The notes: generated by a model from the sequence alone, not told the origin. Positions 9,462 through 19,485 are shown, counted from the stretch's first letter. The stretch: DNA of 64,000 nt from Psychrobacter sp. 5A.1 (GCF_030407455.1 NZ_JASDDJ010000009.1:1-64000); one strand, 5' to 3'. Numbers and translations: made by a program.

Positions 9462-9516
9462 AAAAAACACCCTCGGTAATGGCTAAAGTTCTAGCAATTA
9501 CCGAGGGTGTTTTTTA
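9462..9516. terminator. Bidirectional rho-independent terminator between rppH and the NRDE gene
   Basis: A perfect 18-19 bp inverted repeat (AAAAAACACCCTCGGTAAT and its complement) with a 16-nt loop. The A and T runs on the outer edges provide a U-tract in both directions, so it serves the convergent genes on both sides. Confidence 0.9.
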
Positions 9517-9517
9517 T

Positions 9518-9568
9518 TGTTTTCCAGCTATTGGTTTCCAGCTATTGGTTTCCAGCTATTGTTTTCAG
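9518..9568. repeat. Short tandem repeat, about 3.5 units of 14 bp
   Basis: The unit GTTTCCAGCTATTG is repeated three times nearly exactly, followed by a degenerate partial copy. The array fills the space between the terminator at 9462-9516 and the stop codon of the NRDE gene at 9569. Confidence 0.8.
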
Positions 9569-10384
9569 TTATTTTGAGTGATGATCAAACTCTCGACTGA
9601 TAATATTCGCGGTGAATTTTTCGCCCGTATCGCCCTCTTTGCGCAACGTCAAAATACTTTGGGTACGAGTCCCATAAGTGGGTACATTTTTTTCTGTATT
9701 GCCAAAAGCCACTGGCTCAATATAAACAGAAGACAGCATCTGCTCCACCTCAAACGCCACGCCAGTATCAGGCAGCTTATCTGCTGGCGCTGGCGTATTG
9801 TCAGATAACACATCGAAAGCTGCCTCGTGCCAGTACTCAGGCGAGCTGTCTTCAGCAATGAGCGGCAATACTTCTTGCCGTAACCTGCCACGTAAACGTT
9901 CCGTCTTAAACCAACTGTCCTCTGGCTGACCGTTAGAGAGCACATGCAAACCTGCATATAATGGCGTTGGCGCATGACCGCGATTATTAACGATGACGGC
10001 TTGTGCTGTATCGCCAATAATAAGATTAAACCCAGCATAATCTTGCAGATTAATCTTTCGGGCAAAATTCATCGGGCTAATAATACTTGTCAAAAAGTCA
10101 GTCACGAGCGCACCGCGTGAACGCTCGTCCGTCCCTGCCTGCACGCCATCACGAAAGTTTAGTACCGCAGCCCAACGACCATTCTGCTCAAAAAAACCTG
10201 TCTGTTTTTCTTGATGAATGCCTAACCACGTGCCACCGCTTTGCTTATCACGTCCAGCATAAATAGGCTGATCAGACCACTGATTTAACGACTCAGTTGG
10301 ACGCTCTAGAAACTCATCACGATTGGACAATAATACCAATGGCAGCTCATCAAATAACTGCCAAGCAATGGCGACGATACACAT
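9569..10384 (-). CDS. NRDE (TANGO2) family protein
   Basis: A 271-residue protein of the NRDE family, named for a motif seen here as LLSNRDEFLERP near residue 22. It begins MCIVAIAW; in this family the second-residue cysteine is the presumed N-terminal nucleophile, which requires this exact start. AAAGGA six bases before the ATG supports it over the longer frame to 10432. Later conserved segments are GRDKQSGGTWLGI and NFRDG. The human homologue TANGO2 is linked to haem/lipid handling, but bacterial function is not established. Convergent with rppH. Confidence 0.85.
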   Translation of the reverse strand: MCIVAIAWQLFDELPLVLLSNRDEFLERPTESLNQWSDQPIYAGRDKQSGGTWLGIHQEKQTGFFEQNGRWAAVLNFRDGVQAGTDERSRGALVTDFLTSIISPMNFARKINLQDYAGFNLIIGDTAQAVIVNNRGHAPTPLYAGLHVLSNGQPEDSWFKTERLRGRLRQEVLPLIAEDSSPEYWHEAAFDVLSDNTPAPADKLPDTGVAFEVEQMLSSVYIEPVAFGNTEKNVPTYGTRTQSILTLRKEGDTGEKFTANIISREFDHHSK

Positions 10385-10460
10385 AGCATTCCTTTTATAA
10401 TAATTTTCTGTTATACCAATGCTTTTTAGCAAAAATAAAGAGCACAGTCTAAGGTTTTAC

Positions 10461-12116
10461 TTATTGATTGCCAGCCAACAGTTTATTGGCGGGATAGCTA
10501 ACCTGAGACGTTGAGCGTATTACTTGTGACTGCTTACTTGGTAAGTCAAACTCCCATGCTACTATGCCTTGATTGTCATTCCAATCTCGTTCGGTTACAG
10601 GCGGCGTATGAGTGACCGTAACCTTTAGACTGTCATCACGGCTGATAGGCTCACTGCCCAGTACCTGCAAGCGTACACTGCGATTATGCTGATTGGTAAA
10701 TTGATAGGCGTTGGTGGTCGTTATAGATTGCGTACGGTTCAGCACGCCTTTCTCGCCTTGCTTGTCTTCATTGGTCAGCTCTTTGACCTTCATATTTGGA
10801 TCACTACCAAAGCCAATGCCTTGCTCTTTTAGCATTTGGTAGCTATAACGTGATTGACCCACATAGTTGTCATCACGGTACAGCTGTAGCGACCCATCGA
10901 CCCAGTCTGGTGTTAGAAATGGCGCTGAGGCATACCAATAGGCGGCAGTCTCAACGCTTGGTGTGCTGCGAACCCATAGCTTACTGCTACCAACCTGCTC
11001 TCCAATCACTGTACGTACCCGTCGGCCATCGCTAGGAATGCTCACTAACTGCGGTAAACGATACTCGATGATACCGTTTTTGTTTTGACTACTCACGCTG
11101 AAATTAGGTAGCGGTGCCTTACTGACTCTTGATCTTTTGATGTAAGCCATTCCTGCCGCCATCACAGGAGCAGCATCCATCATAGGTGACTCACGCCTAA
11201 CCTTAGCATCTTGATTCTCTTCATATAATGACAGACGCTGCACATAAGGCAGTTGCCCTGTCGTACTTTGATTGGGATTAACGGTACTGAGGGTCACCGG
11301 TACGTTTGTCCAATTCTCACCGGTTTGCTGAGCGATAATCGCAGAGGCGGTGATACTTAACTGCTCACTAGTCGTATTTAGGCGGGCTTGATACGCCGGC
11401 TCCCAACCTGCGCCGCGCACTTGGTAGTGCAACTTAATATTACTTGGCGAGCTACTGGCGGCACGTACACTCACCTGTGTCACATTATTAAAGGTTGATG
11501 TCGCGCTGCCTGACATAAGCTGATTAAGTGCGTCTTGAGCACGTGCCTGACGTTGCTGAATCTCTAAAATTCTTTGGTTAATACTGGTCGCTTGGGTCTC
11601 TATATCGCGCGCATTATTGGCAATCGTACTATCCGTATTAACCTGCGTGGCTTTGGTCAAATTCTGCAAGTATGCTTTTGCTAAGCGTGCTGCTTCCAAT
11701 TCTGCATTGATATTGGCTAACGTATGTTGCTGCGTCTGTACCTTAGCATCACCTTGATATTGGCATTGCGCTGCTTGCTCTCCAGTCAATTCTTCAATAC
11801 TGATTTCACCGACGTTGACGTTACCCACCGCTTGTACACTCAAGCTCTCTTTGTCCGTTTGAGGTGACAAGCACGAAAATACAACGGTTTGCTCACCGTT
11901 ACCTGCGATGGGCAGCGCCCGTGTCACGCTTGCCAATCCTTGATAGATGGTCACTTGCTCGACACTGCTCGTTGCCGCTTGCGCGGAAGACAGCCCCAAT
12001 ATGGCACTACCACCAAACATAAGCGGCAAAGCAAGACATCTAGTCATTTTATTAAGCGGCGGTAATGCGCTGCCATGGTCTGTTGAAACAGACGACTGTA
12101 TTACATGTGCGTTCAT
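10461..12116 (-). CDS. DUF4139 domain-containing exported protein (MuiA-like)
   Basis: A 551-residue protein with a late signal-like segment (about residues 24-48, ending SSAQA-ATSS), a DUF4140-type N-domain (VEQVTIYQGLASVTRAL onward), a coiled coil at about 130-200, and a long beta-rich DUF4139 domain to the C-terminus. This architecture is that of the mucoidy-inhibitor A family, whose biochemical role is unknown. The start at 12116 has a good AAGGA site, giving an unusually long n-region before the hydrophobic core; an internal Met24 would give a normal signal peptide but lacks a ribosome binding site. It lies upstream of the NRDE gene, on the same strand. Confidence 0.75.
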   Translation of the reverse strand: MNAHVIQSSVSTDHGSALPPLNKMTRCLALPLMFGGSAILGLSSAQAATSSVEQVTIYQGLASVTRALPIAGNGEQTVVFSCLSPQTDKESLSVQAVGNVNVGEISIEELTGEQAAQCQYQGDAKVQTQQHTLANINAELEAARLAKAYLQNLTKATQVNTDSTIANNARDIETQATSINQRILEIQQRQARAQDALNQLMSGSATSTFNNVTQVSVRAASSSPSNIKLHYQVRGAGWEPAYQARLNTTSEQLSITASAIIAQQTGENWTNVPVTLSTVNPNQSTTGQLPYVQRLSLYEENQDAKVRRESPMMDAAPVMAAGMAYIKRSRVSKAPLPNFSVSSQNKNGIIEYRLPQLVSIPSDGRRVRTVIGEQVGSSKLWVRSTPSVETAAYWYASAPFLTPDWVDGSLQLYRDDNYVGQSRYSYQMLKEQGIGFGSDPNMKVKELTNEDKQGEKGVLNRTQSITTTNAYQFTNQHNRSVRLQVLGSEPISRDDSLKVTVTHTPPVTERDWNDNQGIVAWEFDLPSKQSQVIRSTSQVSYPANKLLAGNQ

Positions 12117-12275
12117 ACATCATTCCTTAGAAGTAAAATCCATCATGGCAGCAGCGCACCCTTTCTATCAGCTTGGCTATCAGATCAGCGCGCCAGACAA
12201 TTTTTATCAAAAATAGTATCTCTCAAAGATATTACCGTAGCGTTTTTGAAACTTTTTAGCAACAAATGTCTCTGT

Positions 12276-12330
12276 CAGAACTAGGGCGTGTCATCATGAA
12301 ATATTTTCATGATGACACGCCCTAGTTCTG
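12276..12330. mobile_element. Minimal palindromic remnant of MITE family 1
   Basis: A perfect 26-bp inverted repeat (12276-12301 and 12305-12330) around a 3-nt loop. The core is two family-1 ends, CTAGGGCGTGTCATCA, facing each other with essentially no internal sequence. The identity extends five bases (CAGAA/TTCTG) beyond the CTAG. It lies in the 377-bp divergent region between the DUF4139 gene and lgt, so it is not in a terminator position. No other feature was seen in 12117-12493. Confidence 0.85.
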
Positions 12331-12493
12331 TTTCATTCAGCATCTTACCTACTTCCTACCCTATGTGTTCCGCACTGTATCAACCGTTCAACTTCTCGAT
12401 GCTAACTGATTGGCATCATAGCAATTGTGTATGCTCGACGAATGAAATTTGCTATTATGAGCGGCATTCTATTACCAAATTTATGATGCCCTT

Positions 12494-13378
12494 ATGATGA
12501 TTCATCCTCAGTACGATCCTGTAGCATTAGCACTTGGACCCGTCGAAGTCCATTGGTATGGGCTGATGTATTTGTTGGCATTCGCCGCCGCTTATGGCCT
12601 AGCGTGGTATCGCAGCACCAAACGCGACAATTGGACCACTGACATGGTGTCCGACTTGGTGTTTTTTGGTGCACTGGGCGTTATTTTAGGTGGCCGTGTC
12701 GGCTATGTGTTGTTTTATCAATTCGGTGAATTTTTACAAAATCCAGCCTATCTCTTTAAAGTCTGGGAAGGTGGTATGTCTTTCCATGGCGGCATGATTG
12801 GCGTCTTACTTGGCATGTTATATTTTGCCCGTAAGTACAAAAAAACCGCGTTTCAAGTGCTGGATTTTGTCGTTCCCTGTGTCCCAACGGGCTTGTTATT
12901 TGGTCGTATTGGCAATTATATCAATGGTGAGCTATGGGGCCGTGTCTCTGACGGTGGCTACAATTGGCTCACTTACTTTCCGCAAGCAGCTGGGTTTGAT
13001 ATGCAACAATTGCAAACCAACCCTGAGCTACAAGAGTTGATGGTCGAAGTGAATGGGCAGTATTTGCTACCTCGTCATCCTTCACAATTGTATGAAGCGC
13101 TTGCTGAAGGTTTATTGCTATTCCTTTTCCTATGGTGGTATTCATCAAAACCGCGCCCGCGTATGGCAGCATCCGCTGTGTTTTTATTAGGATACGGTAT
13201 CAGCCGCTTTATCATTGAGTTCTTCCGTCAGCCAGACGTCGACCAAGGATTCATCCTATTAGGCTGGATGACCAAAGGGCAAATACTCAGCGCCCCAATG
13301 ATTATTATTGGCTTTATTCTACTAGTCTATGCTTACAAACGCGGCATCTATGACTGGGGTAAGCAAGCTGCTTATTAA
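12494..13378 (+). CDS. lgt: Prolipoprotein diacylglyceryl transferase
   Basis: A 294-residue inner-membrane enzyme that moves diacylglycerol from phosphatidylglycerol to the lipobox cysteine of prolipoproteins. It shows the N-terminal VHWYGLMYLLAF segment, SFHGGMIGVLLG, and the Lgt signature FGRIGNYINGELWGR with the essential arginine and asparagine, then HPSQLYEAL and about seven membrane helices. Two in-frame ATG codons stand at the start (12494 and 12497). It heads a plus-strand run lgt-thyA-folA, an order common in gammaproteobacteria (lgt-thyA). Confidence 0.97.
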   Translation: MMIHPQYDPVALALGPVEVHWYGLMYLLAFAAAYGLAWYRSTKRDNWTTDMVSDLVFFGALGVILGGRVGYVLFYQFGEFLQNPAYLFKVWEGGMSFHGGMIGVLLGMLYFARKYKKTAFQVLDFVVPCVPTGLLFGRIGNYINGELWGRVSDGGYNWLTYFPQAAGFDMQQLQTNPELQELMVEVNGQYLLPRHPSQLYEALAEGLLLFLFLWWYSSKPRPRMAASAVFLLGYGISRFIIEFFRQPDVDQGFILLGWMTKGQILSAPMIIIGFILLVYAYKRGIYDWGKQAAY

Positions 13379-13423
13379 GCCATATATCCATCAGTGTACT
13401 AAACAATACCGACGAGCATTTTT

Positions 13424-14284
13424 ATGATTAACAGCAATAACGAGCAGGGCTATTTAGACTTGCTCAAACACGTTTTGACCACAGGTACTGAAAAAGGCGA
13501 TCGTACTGGCACTGGTACGCTCAGCCACTTTGGCGCGCAGCTGCGTTTTGACTTAGCGTCAGGGTTTCCGCTATTGACCACCAAAAAAGTCCATTTTAAA
13601 TCCATCGCCTATGAGCTATTTTGGTTTTTAAGTGGTAGTACTCACGTTGATTATTTGCAAGCCAATGGCGTACGAATTTGGAACGAATGGGCTACTGCAG
13701 AGCAGACGGCGCGCTTTAATCGACCTGCTGGCGATTTGGGCCCTGTCTATGGTCATCAATGGCGCAATTATGGCGCAACCAAAGATGAAGACGACAATTA
13801 CCATGCTGATGGCGTCGATCAAATCACCCAAGTCATCGAACAGATAAAGACCAATCCTAATTCACGCCGTTTGATCGTGTCTGGTTGGAATCCTGGCGAA
13901 GCAGATCAAGTTGCCTTACCGCCTTGTCATACCATGTTTCAATTCTTCGTCGCGGACAATAAACTGTCATGCCAGCTCTATCAGCGTTCAGCAGATTTAT
14001 TTCTAGGTGTGCCGTTTAACATTGCCAGCTATGCCCTGCTTACCCATATGGTTGCGCAAATTTGTGGTCTAGAAGTGGGTGAATTCATCTGGACAGGTGG
14101 TGATTGCCATATTTATCAAAACCATCGTGAGCAAGTTGAGTTACAGTTGACGCGTTCGCTATATACACTGCCAACGTTGACACTTAACCCTGATGTTAAT
14201 GACATTTTTGCCTTCAATTACGACGATATTAGCGTTGAAGGTTACGAATCACATCCCGCTATCAAAGCCAAGGTTGCGGTATAG
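13424..14284 (+). CDS. thyA: Thymidylate synthase
   Basis: A 286-residue ThyA that methylates dUMP using methylene-tetrahydrofolate. Seen are the phosphate-binding GDRTGTGT (25-32), WNEWA, the catalytic cysteine C168 in [32 protein letters not shown], and the C-terminal KAKVAV-type end. A short charged insertion at 118-131 makes it longer than the E. coli enzyme (264 residues). It lies 45 bp after lgt and 64 bp before folA, which regenerates the folate it consumes. Confidence 0.98.
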   Translation: MINSNNEQGYLDLLKHVLTTGTEKGDRTGTGTLSHFGAQLRFDLASGFPLLTTKKVHFKSIAYELFWFLSGSTHVDYLQANGVRIWNEWATAEQTARFNRPAGDLGPVYGHQWRNYGATKDEDDNYHADGVDQITQVIEQIKTNPNSRRLIVSGWNPGEADQVALPPCHTMFQFFVADNKLSCQLYQRSADLFLGVPFNIASYALLTHMVAQICGLEVGEFIWTGGDCHIYQNHREQVELQLTRSLYTLPTLTLNPDVNDIFAFNYDDISVEGYESHPAIKAKVAV

Positions 14285-14348
14285 CATTGGTCTGATTGAC
14301 TGATTTAAATAAGCTTAAAATTGTAAAAGATAATAAAAAGGATAGATT

Positions 14349-14918
14349 ATGAGTTATGCCCACACCGAAGTTGCCCAAATCGCTGCTATCAGTAGCAACC
14401 GTTGTATCGGTAAGGATAATGAGCTGCCGTGGCATATCTCAGCAGACTTGCAGCACTTCAAAAAGATGACGACCAAACAAAATAATGGTGGCATACAAGG
14501 CATCGTCATTATGGGTCGTAAGACGTTTGAATCGATGGGCAGTAAGCCTTTGCCAAAGCGCGTTAGCTTTATCATCAGCAGCCAATTGGATTATGCTGAG
14601 CAAAAAGGCCTCGTTGGAAAAGACAATGCTTACGTAGTACACAACCTAGACGATGCTTTGACACAAGCAGCCAGTCTGGCACATGGCGCGCATCTAGATA
14701 CCATTTGGGTGATTGGTGGCGAGCGCGTCTTTAGCGATGCCTTACTGTACACCGACCGTATTGAGCTGACCCATGTAGACACCGAAATTACCGATGGTGA
14801 TGCATTCTACCCTGAATTGCCAAGTGAATTTGAAGTGGCAGAAGAATCTGAGCAGATGCACGATGAAAAGAGTGCATTAGATTTTAAATTTGTGACTTAT
14901 AAAAGTATAGCGAACTAA
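14349..14918 (+). CDS. folA: Dihydrofolate reductase
   Basis: A 189-residue DHFR that reduces dihydrofolate with NADPH. The core motif ELPWHISADLQHFKKMT contains the catalytic Asp33; IVIMGRKTFESMG and IWVIGGERVFSDAL are the NADPH-binding segments, and IELTHVDTEITDGDAFYPE is the usual C-terminal part. Some 20 residues longer than E. coli FolA, mainly in the central loop near 80-105. It follows thyA on the same strand, and the next gene begins three bases after its stop. Confidence 0.97.
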   Translation: MSYAHTEVAQIAAISSNRCIGKDNELPWHISADLQHFKKMTTKQNNGGIQGIVIMGRKTFESMGSKPLPKRVSFIISSQLDYAEQKGLVGKDNAYVVHNLDDALTQAASLAHGAHLDTIWVIGGERVFSDALLYTDRIELTHVDTEITDGDAFYPELPSEFEVAEESEQMHDEKSALDFKFVTYKSIAN

Positions 14919-14921
14919 AAA

Positions 14922-15299
14922 ATGGCGAAAAGAAATTTACTACTCGTACTTCTCTTCGCATTTATGACAGGCTGCCAAAGTCTGCCTCAACGAGAGCCTG
15001 TTATAGTTCCTCCTAAAGTTATGCGATCCGTAAGTTTCAAGCCAAGTAGTCGCACATTAAAGAAAATTGAGCCCGCAGGAACTTATCAAGTATCTTTATA
15101 CCTGAATATTGATAAATACGGCAAAGTTGACAATATTCGTATTAAAGAGTCATCAGGTAACGAACTTCTAGATAAACATAGCACAAGAAGAGCCCAAAGA
15201 ATCATATTTCATGCGGCCACTGAAGACGGTAAATTTGTAAAATCAACCGCCACCCTACCTATTACTTACGAAATACCTGAAGATGTTAGGTACCGCTAA
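14922..15299 (+). CDS. Small lipoprotein with a TonB-C-like domain
   Basis: A 125-residue protein. The signal sequence with lipobox FMTGC (Cys18) predicts a lipoprotein. After a short proline-rich stretch, residues 55-120 (GTYQVSLYLNIDKYGKVDNIRIKESSG onward, ending TLPITYEI) look like the TonB C-terminal fold, in which a conserved Ser-Ser/Ala-Gly turn is usual. There is no TonB membrane anchor of the energising type, so this is not a functional TonB; similar free domains occur in periplasmic accessory proteins. It starts three bases after folA without a clear ribosome binding site, suggesting coupling. Base composition looks more AT-rich than folA. Confidence 0.65.
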   Translation: MAKRNLLLVLLFAFMTGCQSLPQREPVIVPPKVMRSVSFKPSSRTLKKIEPAGTYQVSLYLNIDKYGKVDNIRIKESSGNELLDKHSTRRAQRIIFHAATEDGKFVKSTATLPITYEIPEDVRYR

Positions 15300-15310
15300 A
15301 CTATAGCTGT

Positions 15311-17155
15311 TTACTCATGCAAAACCTTATAAACGGTTTTCGCAAGCACAGGCCCAATACCTTGCACGCCTGCCAGCTCTTGCTGCGATGCGCCAAGCAG
15401 TTGCTGCATACCACCAAAGTGATTCAGCAGGTCACGGCGGCGTTTTTCGCCCAGCCCCGGTATGACTTCTAGTACTGACGATGAACGGCGCTTGTCACGT
15501 TTTTTACGGTGCGCCGTAATCGCAAAACGATGTGCCTCATCTCGAATATGCATCAATAAATGCAGCGCTTTACTATCCATCGGTAGATCTAGCGGCTCAT
15601 GGTCAATAAAATGCAATACTTCAAGCCCAGCCTTGCGCCCTTCCCCTTTCGCCACACTAATGAGCAAAGTATCACCAAGAATACCCAACTCAGTCAATAC
15701 TTCTTTAGCAATACCAAGCTGACCTTTACCACCATCAATCAGTAGTAAATCAGGCAGCGGCTGCTTCTTATAACGCCGTGTCAGCACTTGCTTCATCGCC
15801 GCATAGTCATCACCGCCTACGATGTCATGGATAGCATACTGACGATAATCACGGCGACGCGAGCCACCTTGGTCAAATACTACACAGCTACCAATGGTCG
15901 CTTCACCCATCGTATGTGAGATATCAAAACACTCAATCCGATCAATGGTTCGCTCGGTGACATCGGCCAATACATCTTTTAATGCACCAAAACGCGCATG
16001 CAATTCTAAATAATCGCCCAGCTTGGTTTTTAGCGCGTTATTGGTGTTCAGTTTTGCCAAATCTAGCCACTCTGCACGATGTTCACGTACATTGGTTTTG
16101 ATAACGACTTTGCTACCAAAGTGCGTCGCCAATGCCTCACTCACTGCCAGCTGATCAGGAAGCTCATGAGTTAGCATGATTTCTGCAGGCAGATCATCCG
16201 TCACCTGAAAATAGAAAGAAGTAATAAAAGCAGATAAATTATCCGCGAGCGATTCGCTGCTGTCGACGTCAGGGAAATAGTTCTTACCACCCAGCACACG
16301 ACCGCCACGGACAGTCAGTACGTTGACACACGTCATGCCTGCCTGACTGGCAATAGCAATCACATCGGCCTCACCTTGCACAGTATAGACCGCTTGCTTG
16401 GCTTGCACTTCACGCAGCATAGAAAGCTGATCGCGATAAAATACTGCTTTCTCAAAATCTAACGCTTCAGCTGATGCTTCCATTTTTTCAATCAGCGTGG
16501 TATGAATATCACTAGAGTCACCCTTTAAAAAACGAATGGTATTGTTGACGTCCTCTGCATACTCTTCTGCTGACACCAAGCCAACACAGGGTGCACGGCA
16601 GCGTTTGATTTGATACTCAAGACATGGGCGCTTACGTTGATTGAAGAAGGTATTGGTACATTGGCGCATTTGAAACATTTTTTGCATCAGCACTAGCGTT
16701 TCTTTTGCCGCATGAGCAGATGGAAACGGTCCAAAGAATCGACCTTTTTGATGATTGCCTTTACCACGACCATACGCCAATCTTGGATAAGGCTTGTCGG
16801 CTGAGATAAACACATAGAGGTAAGATTTATCATCCCGTAGCAGCACGTTATAGGGAGGACGATATTCTTTAATCAGATTTTGCTCAAGCAGCAGGGCTTC
16901 AGTCTCACTACGCGTGATAATGGTTTCGATATCATGGATACGCGCCACTAACGCTCGAGTTTTTGGATGATCGATCGTCTTTGCGAAGTAGCTGTTTACA
17001 CGACTTTTAAAGGACTTAGCCTTGCCAACGTATAAGATATCACCGTTTTTACCCAGCATTTTATACACACCAGGCAAATTGGGTAAGCGCTGAATTAAAT
17101 GCTTAAGACGGGCTTTTTTATCATCGATAGGGCTAGATTCTGAGACATGAACCAT
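15311..17155 (-). CDS. uvrC: UvrABC excinuclease subunit C
   Basis: A 614-residue nucleotide-excision-repair nuclease. It has the GIY-YIG domain ([20 protein letters not shown], about 28-47) for the 3' incision, the cysteine-rich region [15 protein letters not shown], a UVR helix ([15 protein letters not shown]), the RNase H-like UvrC domain ([20 protein letters not shown] and [13 protein letters not shown]) for the 5' incision, and C-terminal helix-hairpin-helix repeats ([31 protein letters not shown]). Length and motifs are normal. Convergent with the lipoprotein gene, with an 11-bp gap and no visible terminator. Confidence 0.98.
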   Translation of the reverse strand: MVHVSESSPIDDKKARLKHLIQRLPNLPGVYKMLGKNGDILYVGKAKSFKSRVNSYFAKTIDHPKTRALVARIHDIETIITRSETEALLLEQNLIKEYRPPYNVLLRDDKSYLYVFISADKPYPRLAYGRGKGNHQKGRFFGPFPSAHAAKETLVLMQKMFQMRQCTNTFFNQRKRPCLEYQIKRCRAPCVGLVSAEEYAEDVNNTIRFLKGDSSDIHTTLIEKMEASAEALDFEKAVFYRDQLSMLREVQAKQAVYTVQGEADVIAIASQAGMTCVNVLTVRGGRVLGGKNYFPDVDSSESLADNLSAFITSFYFQVTDDLPAEIMLTHELPDQLAVSEALATHFGSKVVIKTNVREHRAEWLDLAKLNTNNALKTKLGDYLELHARFGALKDVLADVTERTIDRIECFDISHTMGEATIGSCVVFDQGGSRRRDYRQYAIHDIVGGDDYAAMKQVLTRRYKKQPLPDLLLIDGGKGQLGIAKEVLTELGILGDTLLISVAKGEGRKAGLEVLHFIDHEPLDLPMDSKALHLLMHIRDEAHRFAITAHRKKRDKRRSSSVLEVIPGLGEKRRRDLLNHFGGMQQLLGASQQELAGVQGIGPVLAKTVYKVLHE

Positions 17156-17248
17156 AGAATTTACTGCTCTTAAAAGTCTTATAATACTGCTAGTTATGGG
17201 GCGGGAGTCATTGTTTTACAAGCTAATTATTATCATAGCTTCACCCAT

Positions 17249-17275
17249 AAAAAAGCCAGCTTTCGCTGACTTAGT
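17249..17275 (-). terminator. Terminator downstream of the DUF3360 gene
   Basis: On the minus strand AAGTCAGC-GAAA-GCTGGCTT, with one mismatch and a stable GAAA tetraloop, is followed by a run of T. It separates the DUF3360 gene from uvrC. Confidence 0.7.
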
Positions 17276-17308
17276 TTGTTCTATTATCGTTTATTCAGCA
17301 ACCTACTA

Positions 17309-18838
17309 CTAATGACGGAAGTTTGCCATCAATGCTGGGATGCCTGGCAGCATACCAACGATAGCCATCACGCCTGTCAGTACCACAAACATAATACCTG
17401 GTATGATCCAGCGGCTCATCTTAGTCAAATTGGCACTACGTTCTTTAGAGCCAATCAAGCCTAGATTATCCAGTAATAGCGTGAGTGACCAACCAAAGGC
17501 AGGGTTTACCAATGCAGAGGCAAACACCACAATCGCAGCAGACTGGGTCGTTTTTCCTTCGCGAGTCATCTCCATGCCAGCTTCAAGCAGTGGAATAAAC
17601 ACCCCAACGATCAATGCCACACACATCACTGGCTGCCAGATAGCCAAATCCATTGGATAGCCCCAAACCCCTGCGATAATACAAAACAATGCCGTCAATA
17701 AGGCACCGGCAGGAATCGGACGTTTGGCAATCGCTGCTGGCACAATATAGGTGCCCCACGATGACGCAAAGTTAGCACCGCCCAATACAGAGCCTACTAC
17801 CTGACGAAACGAAGCGCTGGTCATTGTGTCATCGATATCCATGAGTACCTTTTCAGTACGTTTAGGATAGCTGATTTTTTGAAAGACCTGATGACCCAAG
17901 AAATCTGGTGACCACATCGCAACCGCCAAAATAGCAAATGGCAGTACGACAATAAAGCTTTCAACCGTAGGTAATCCTAGCATCCAACCAGTATTTTCAC
18001 CCCACCAATACATCGGGTTCATATTCGGCAAGCCTGGTGCGGTTTTGAACTCAAAAGGAGCGCCTAATGCAAAAGCGAGACCGCCACCTAATACACAGCT
18101 TAGCGGCACCGCAAGCCAGCGTTTTTGCCAGTGCTCAAGTAATGCATATAGCAGGATAGTTGCCAAAATAATAAAAAAGGCAATATGCGACATGCCAATA
18201 CCTTCTGCCCAAGCAAAGAGGTTTTTGACCTGTGAGGTCGTACCGATAAACCCTAAGTAAATCAAGAGGCCACCGCACACACCTTTACTGGTCAGATTTG
18301 CCAGCAGACTGCCTCCTTTACTGATTGCCAATAGCAAGCCAAAGGCACCGATGAGCAGACCAAACGCCATTGGATGGCCACCAGCGGCTACAACAATAGG
18401 AATAAGGGGAATAAGGGGGCCGTGAGTACCTGCAAGGTTGGCTGTCGGGAGTAGCAATCCTGAAAATAAGATGATGAAGAATGAAACGATTAATAGCTCA
18501 TAACGAACGTTTTCTAAAACAAACGCATCGCCCAAACCAAGTGGACCTGCAAATGTTGCAGCAATCGCACCCACCATAACCACTTTACCGATGGTGGCGG
18601 CCATTGCTGGAATGGTGTCTTCATACTCAAAGCGATAATCACGAAACGGCAAATTGGGACGCCAGCGTTTGGGCTGCATGATTTGTAGTTCATGGTTTAG
18701 ATAAGCATCACGACTGTCAAAACTTGAGCTTGGTTTATGTAAATCTACATAACTACCCTGTGGGTGACTGTCATGACTAGATAGATTCGATGGCGGCGGA
18801 TTAGACCCTGAAGAGGGGATCTGAGAATTACTCATCAC
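17309..18838 (-). CDS. DUF3360 family membrane protein (putative transporter)
   Basis: A 509-residue polytopic protein with about 12 hydrophobic segments after a 75-residue Ser/Pro/His-rich cytoplasmic N-terminus. By recall the central sequence (LANLAGTHGPLIPLIPIVVAAGGHP; YWWGENTGWMLGLP) matches the DUF3360 family, distantly similar to NCS2/SulP-type carriers through its repeated helix pattern. The substrate is unknown. It is a single gene with its own terminator, and a family-1 MITE lies about 55 bp upstream of its start, inside the promoter region. Confidence 0.7.
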   Translation of the reverse strand: MMSNSQIPSSGSNPPPSNLSSHDSHPQGSYVDLHKPSSSFDSRDAYLNHELQIMQPKRWRPNLPFRDYRFEYEDTIPAMAATIGKVVMVGAIAATFAGPLGLGDAFVLENVRYELLIVSFFIILFSGLLLPTANLAGTHGPLIPLIPIVVAAGGHPMAFGLLIGAFGLLLAISKGGSLLANLTSKGVCGGLLIYLGFIGTTSQVKNLFAWAEGIGMSHIAFFIILATILLYALLEHWQKRWLAVPLSCVLGGGLAFALGAPFEFKTAPGLPNMNPMYWWGENTGWMLGLPTVESFIVVLPFAILAVAMWSPDFLGHQVFQKISYPKRTEKVLMDIDDTMTSASFRQVVGSVLGGANFASSWGTYIVPAAIAKRPIPAGALLTALFCIIAGVWGYPMDLAIWQPVMCVALIVGVFIPLLEAGMEMTREGKTTQSAAIVVFASALVNPAFGWSLTLLLDNLGLIGSKERSANLTKMSRWIIPGIMFVVLTGVMAIVGMLPGIPALMANFRH

Positions 18839-18892
18839 ATTTCCTTGTGTCGATTACGTCTTTGATTAACTGATCACTTTTTGATTTGCTAT

Positions 18893-19028
18893 TAGGGCGT
18901 GTCATCAATTAGCACATTGATACATTTAGTGGTCTCAAAATGACTAAATTGTGTCAAATATCCTCAGAAATGTTGTCAATATATTCATATTTACGGCAAT
19001 TTCCTACTTGCTTGGATGAGATGCCCTA
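18893..19028. mobile_element. MITE family 1, internally deleted copy
   Basis: A 136-bp element. The left end TAGGGCGTGTCATCAATTAG is intact and the right end (GATGAGATGCCCTA) is decayed. It aligns along most of its length with the reverse complement of the copy at 52219-52392, then lacks about 40 bp before the right end. No coding capacity. Confidence 0.85.
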
Positions 19029-19226
19029 GCTCAAAACCCAAGCGGTCATTATAAACGGCAAACCATTGTATGTTATGAGGTGATTGAATGCGACCTTAAA
19101 GCCTTTTAAAGATACTATGTATATCGTTATACTATATAACTTAAAGTTTGTTTTTATAAAAAAATCAAACTTAATAGGAAACTATCAGTAAAAAATGGCT
19201 CTAATATGAGCTTTAAAGGAGAATAA

Positions 19227-19307
19227 ATGACATTTTTCTTGATAATTGTTTATATCTGTGCATTTTTTATTACACAGCTGAATAGCGAAGATAGTTATAA
19301 TAAATAG
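19227..19307 (+). CDS. Possible 26-residue membrane microprotein
   Basis: ATG preceded at an ideal distance by AAAGGAG. It encodes MTFFLIIVYICAFFITQLNS plus six polar residues (EDSYNK), that is one hydrophobic helix of about 15 residues and a short hydrophilic tail, the usual shape of regulatory or subunit-like bacterial microproteins. It lies alone in the 650-bp region between the DUF3360 and DUF4442 genes. No family was recognised. The AT-rich setting means chance is possible; the main support is the Shine-Dalgarno match and the sharply amphipathic division. Confidence 0.4.
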   Translation: MTFFLIIVYICAFFITQLNSEDSYNK

Positions 19308-19485
19308 TGACTGTTGCTTTTCAGTGACTATAGCACCTCTATTTCGGTTACGCTTTAAAGCTAGCGAGCTGGGTGATTTTTAATTATGATAAATACTTTT
19401 TACCGATTGATTCCTCAGCAACACTATTTGAAATATATATTATTGATACAATCAAAAGATTAAGAAAAGGCAACAGGACAAGTTT

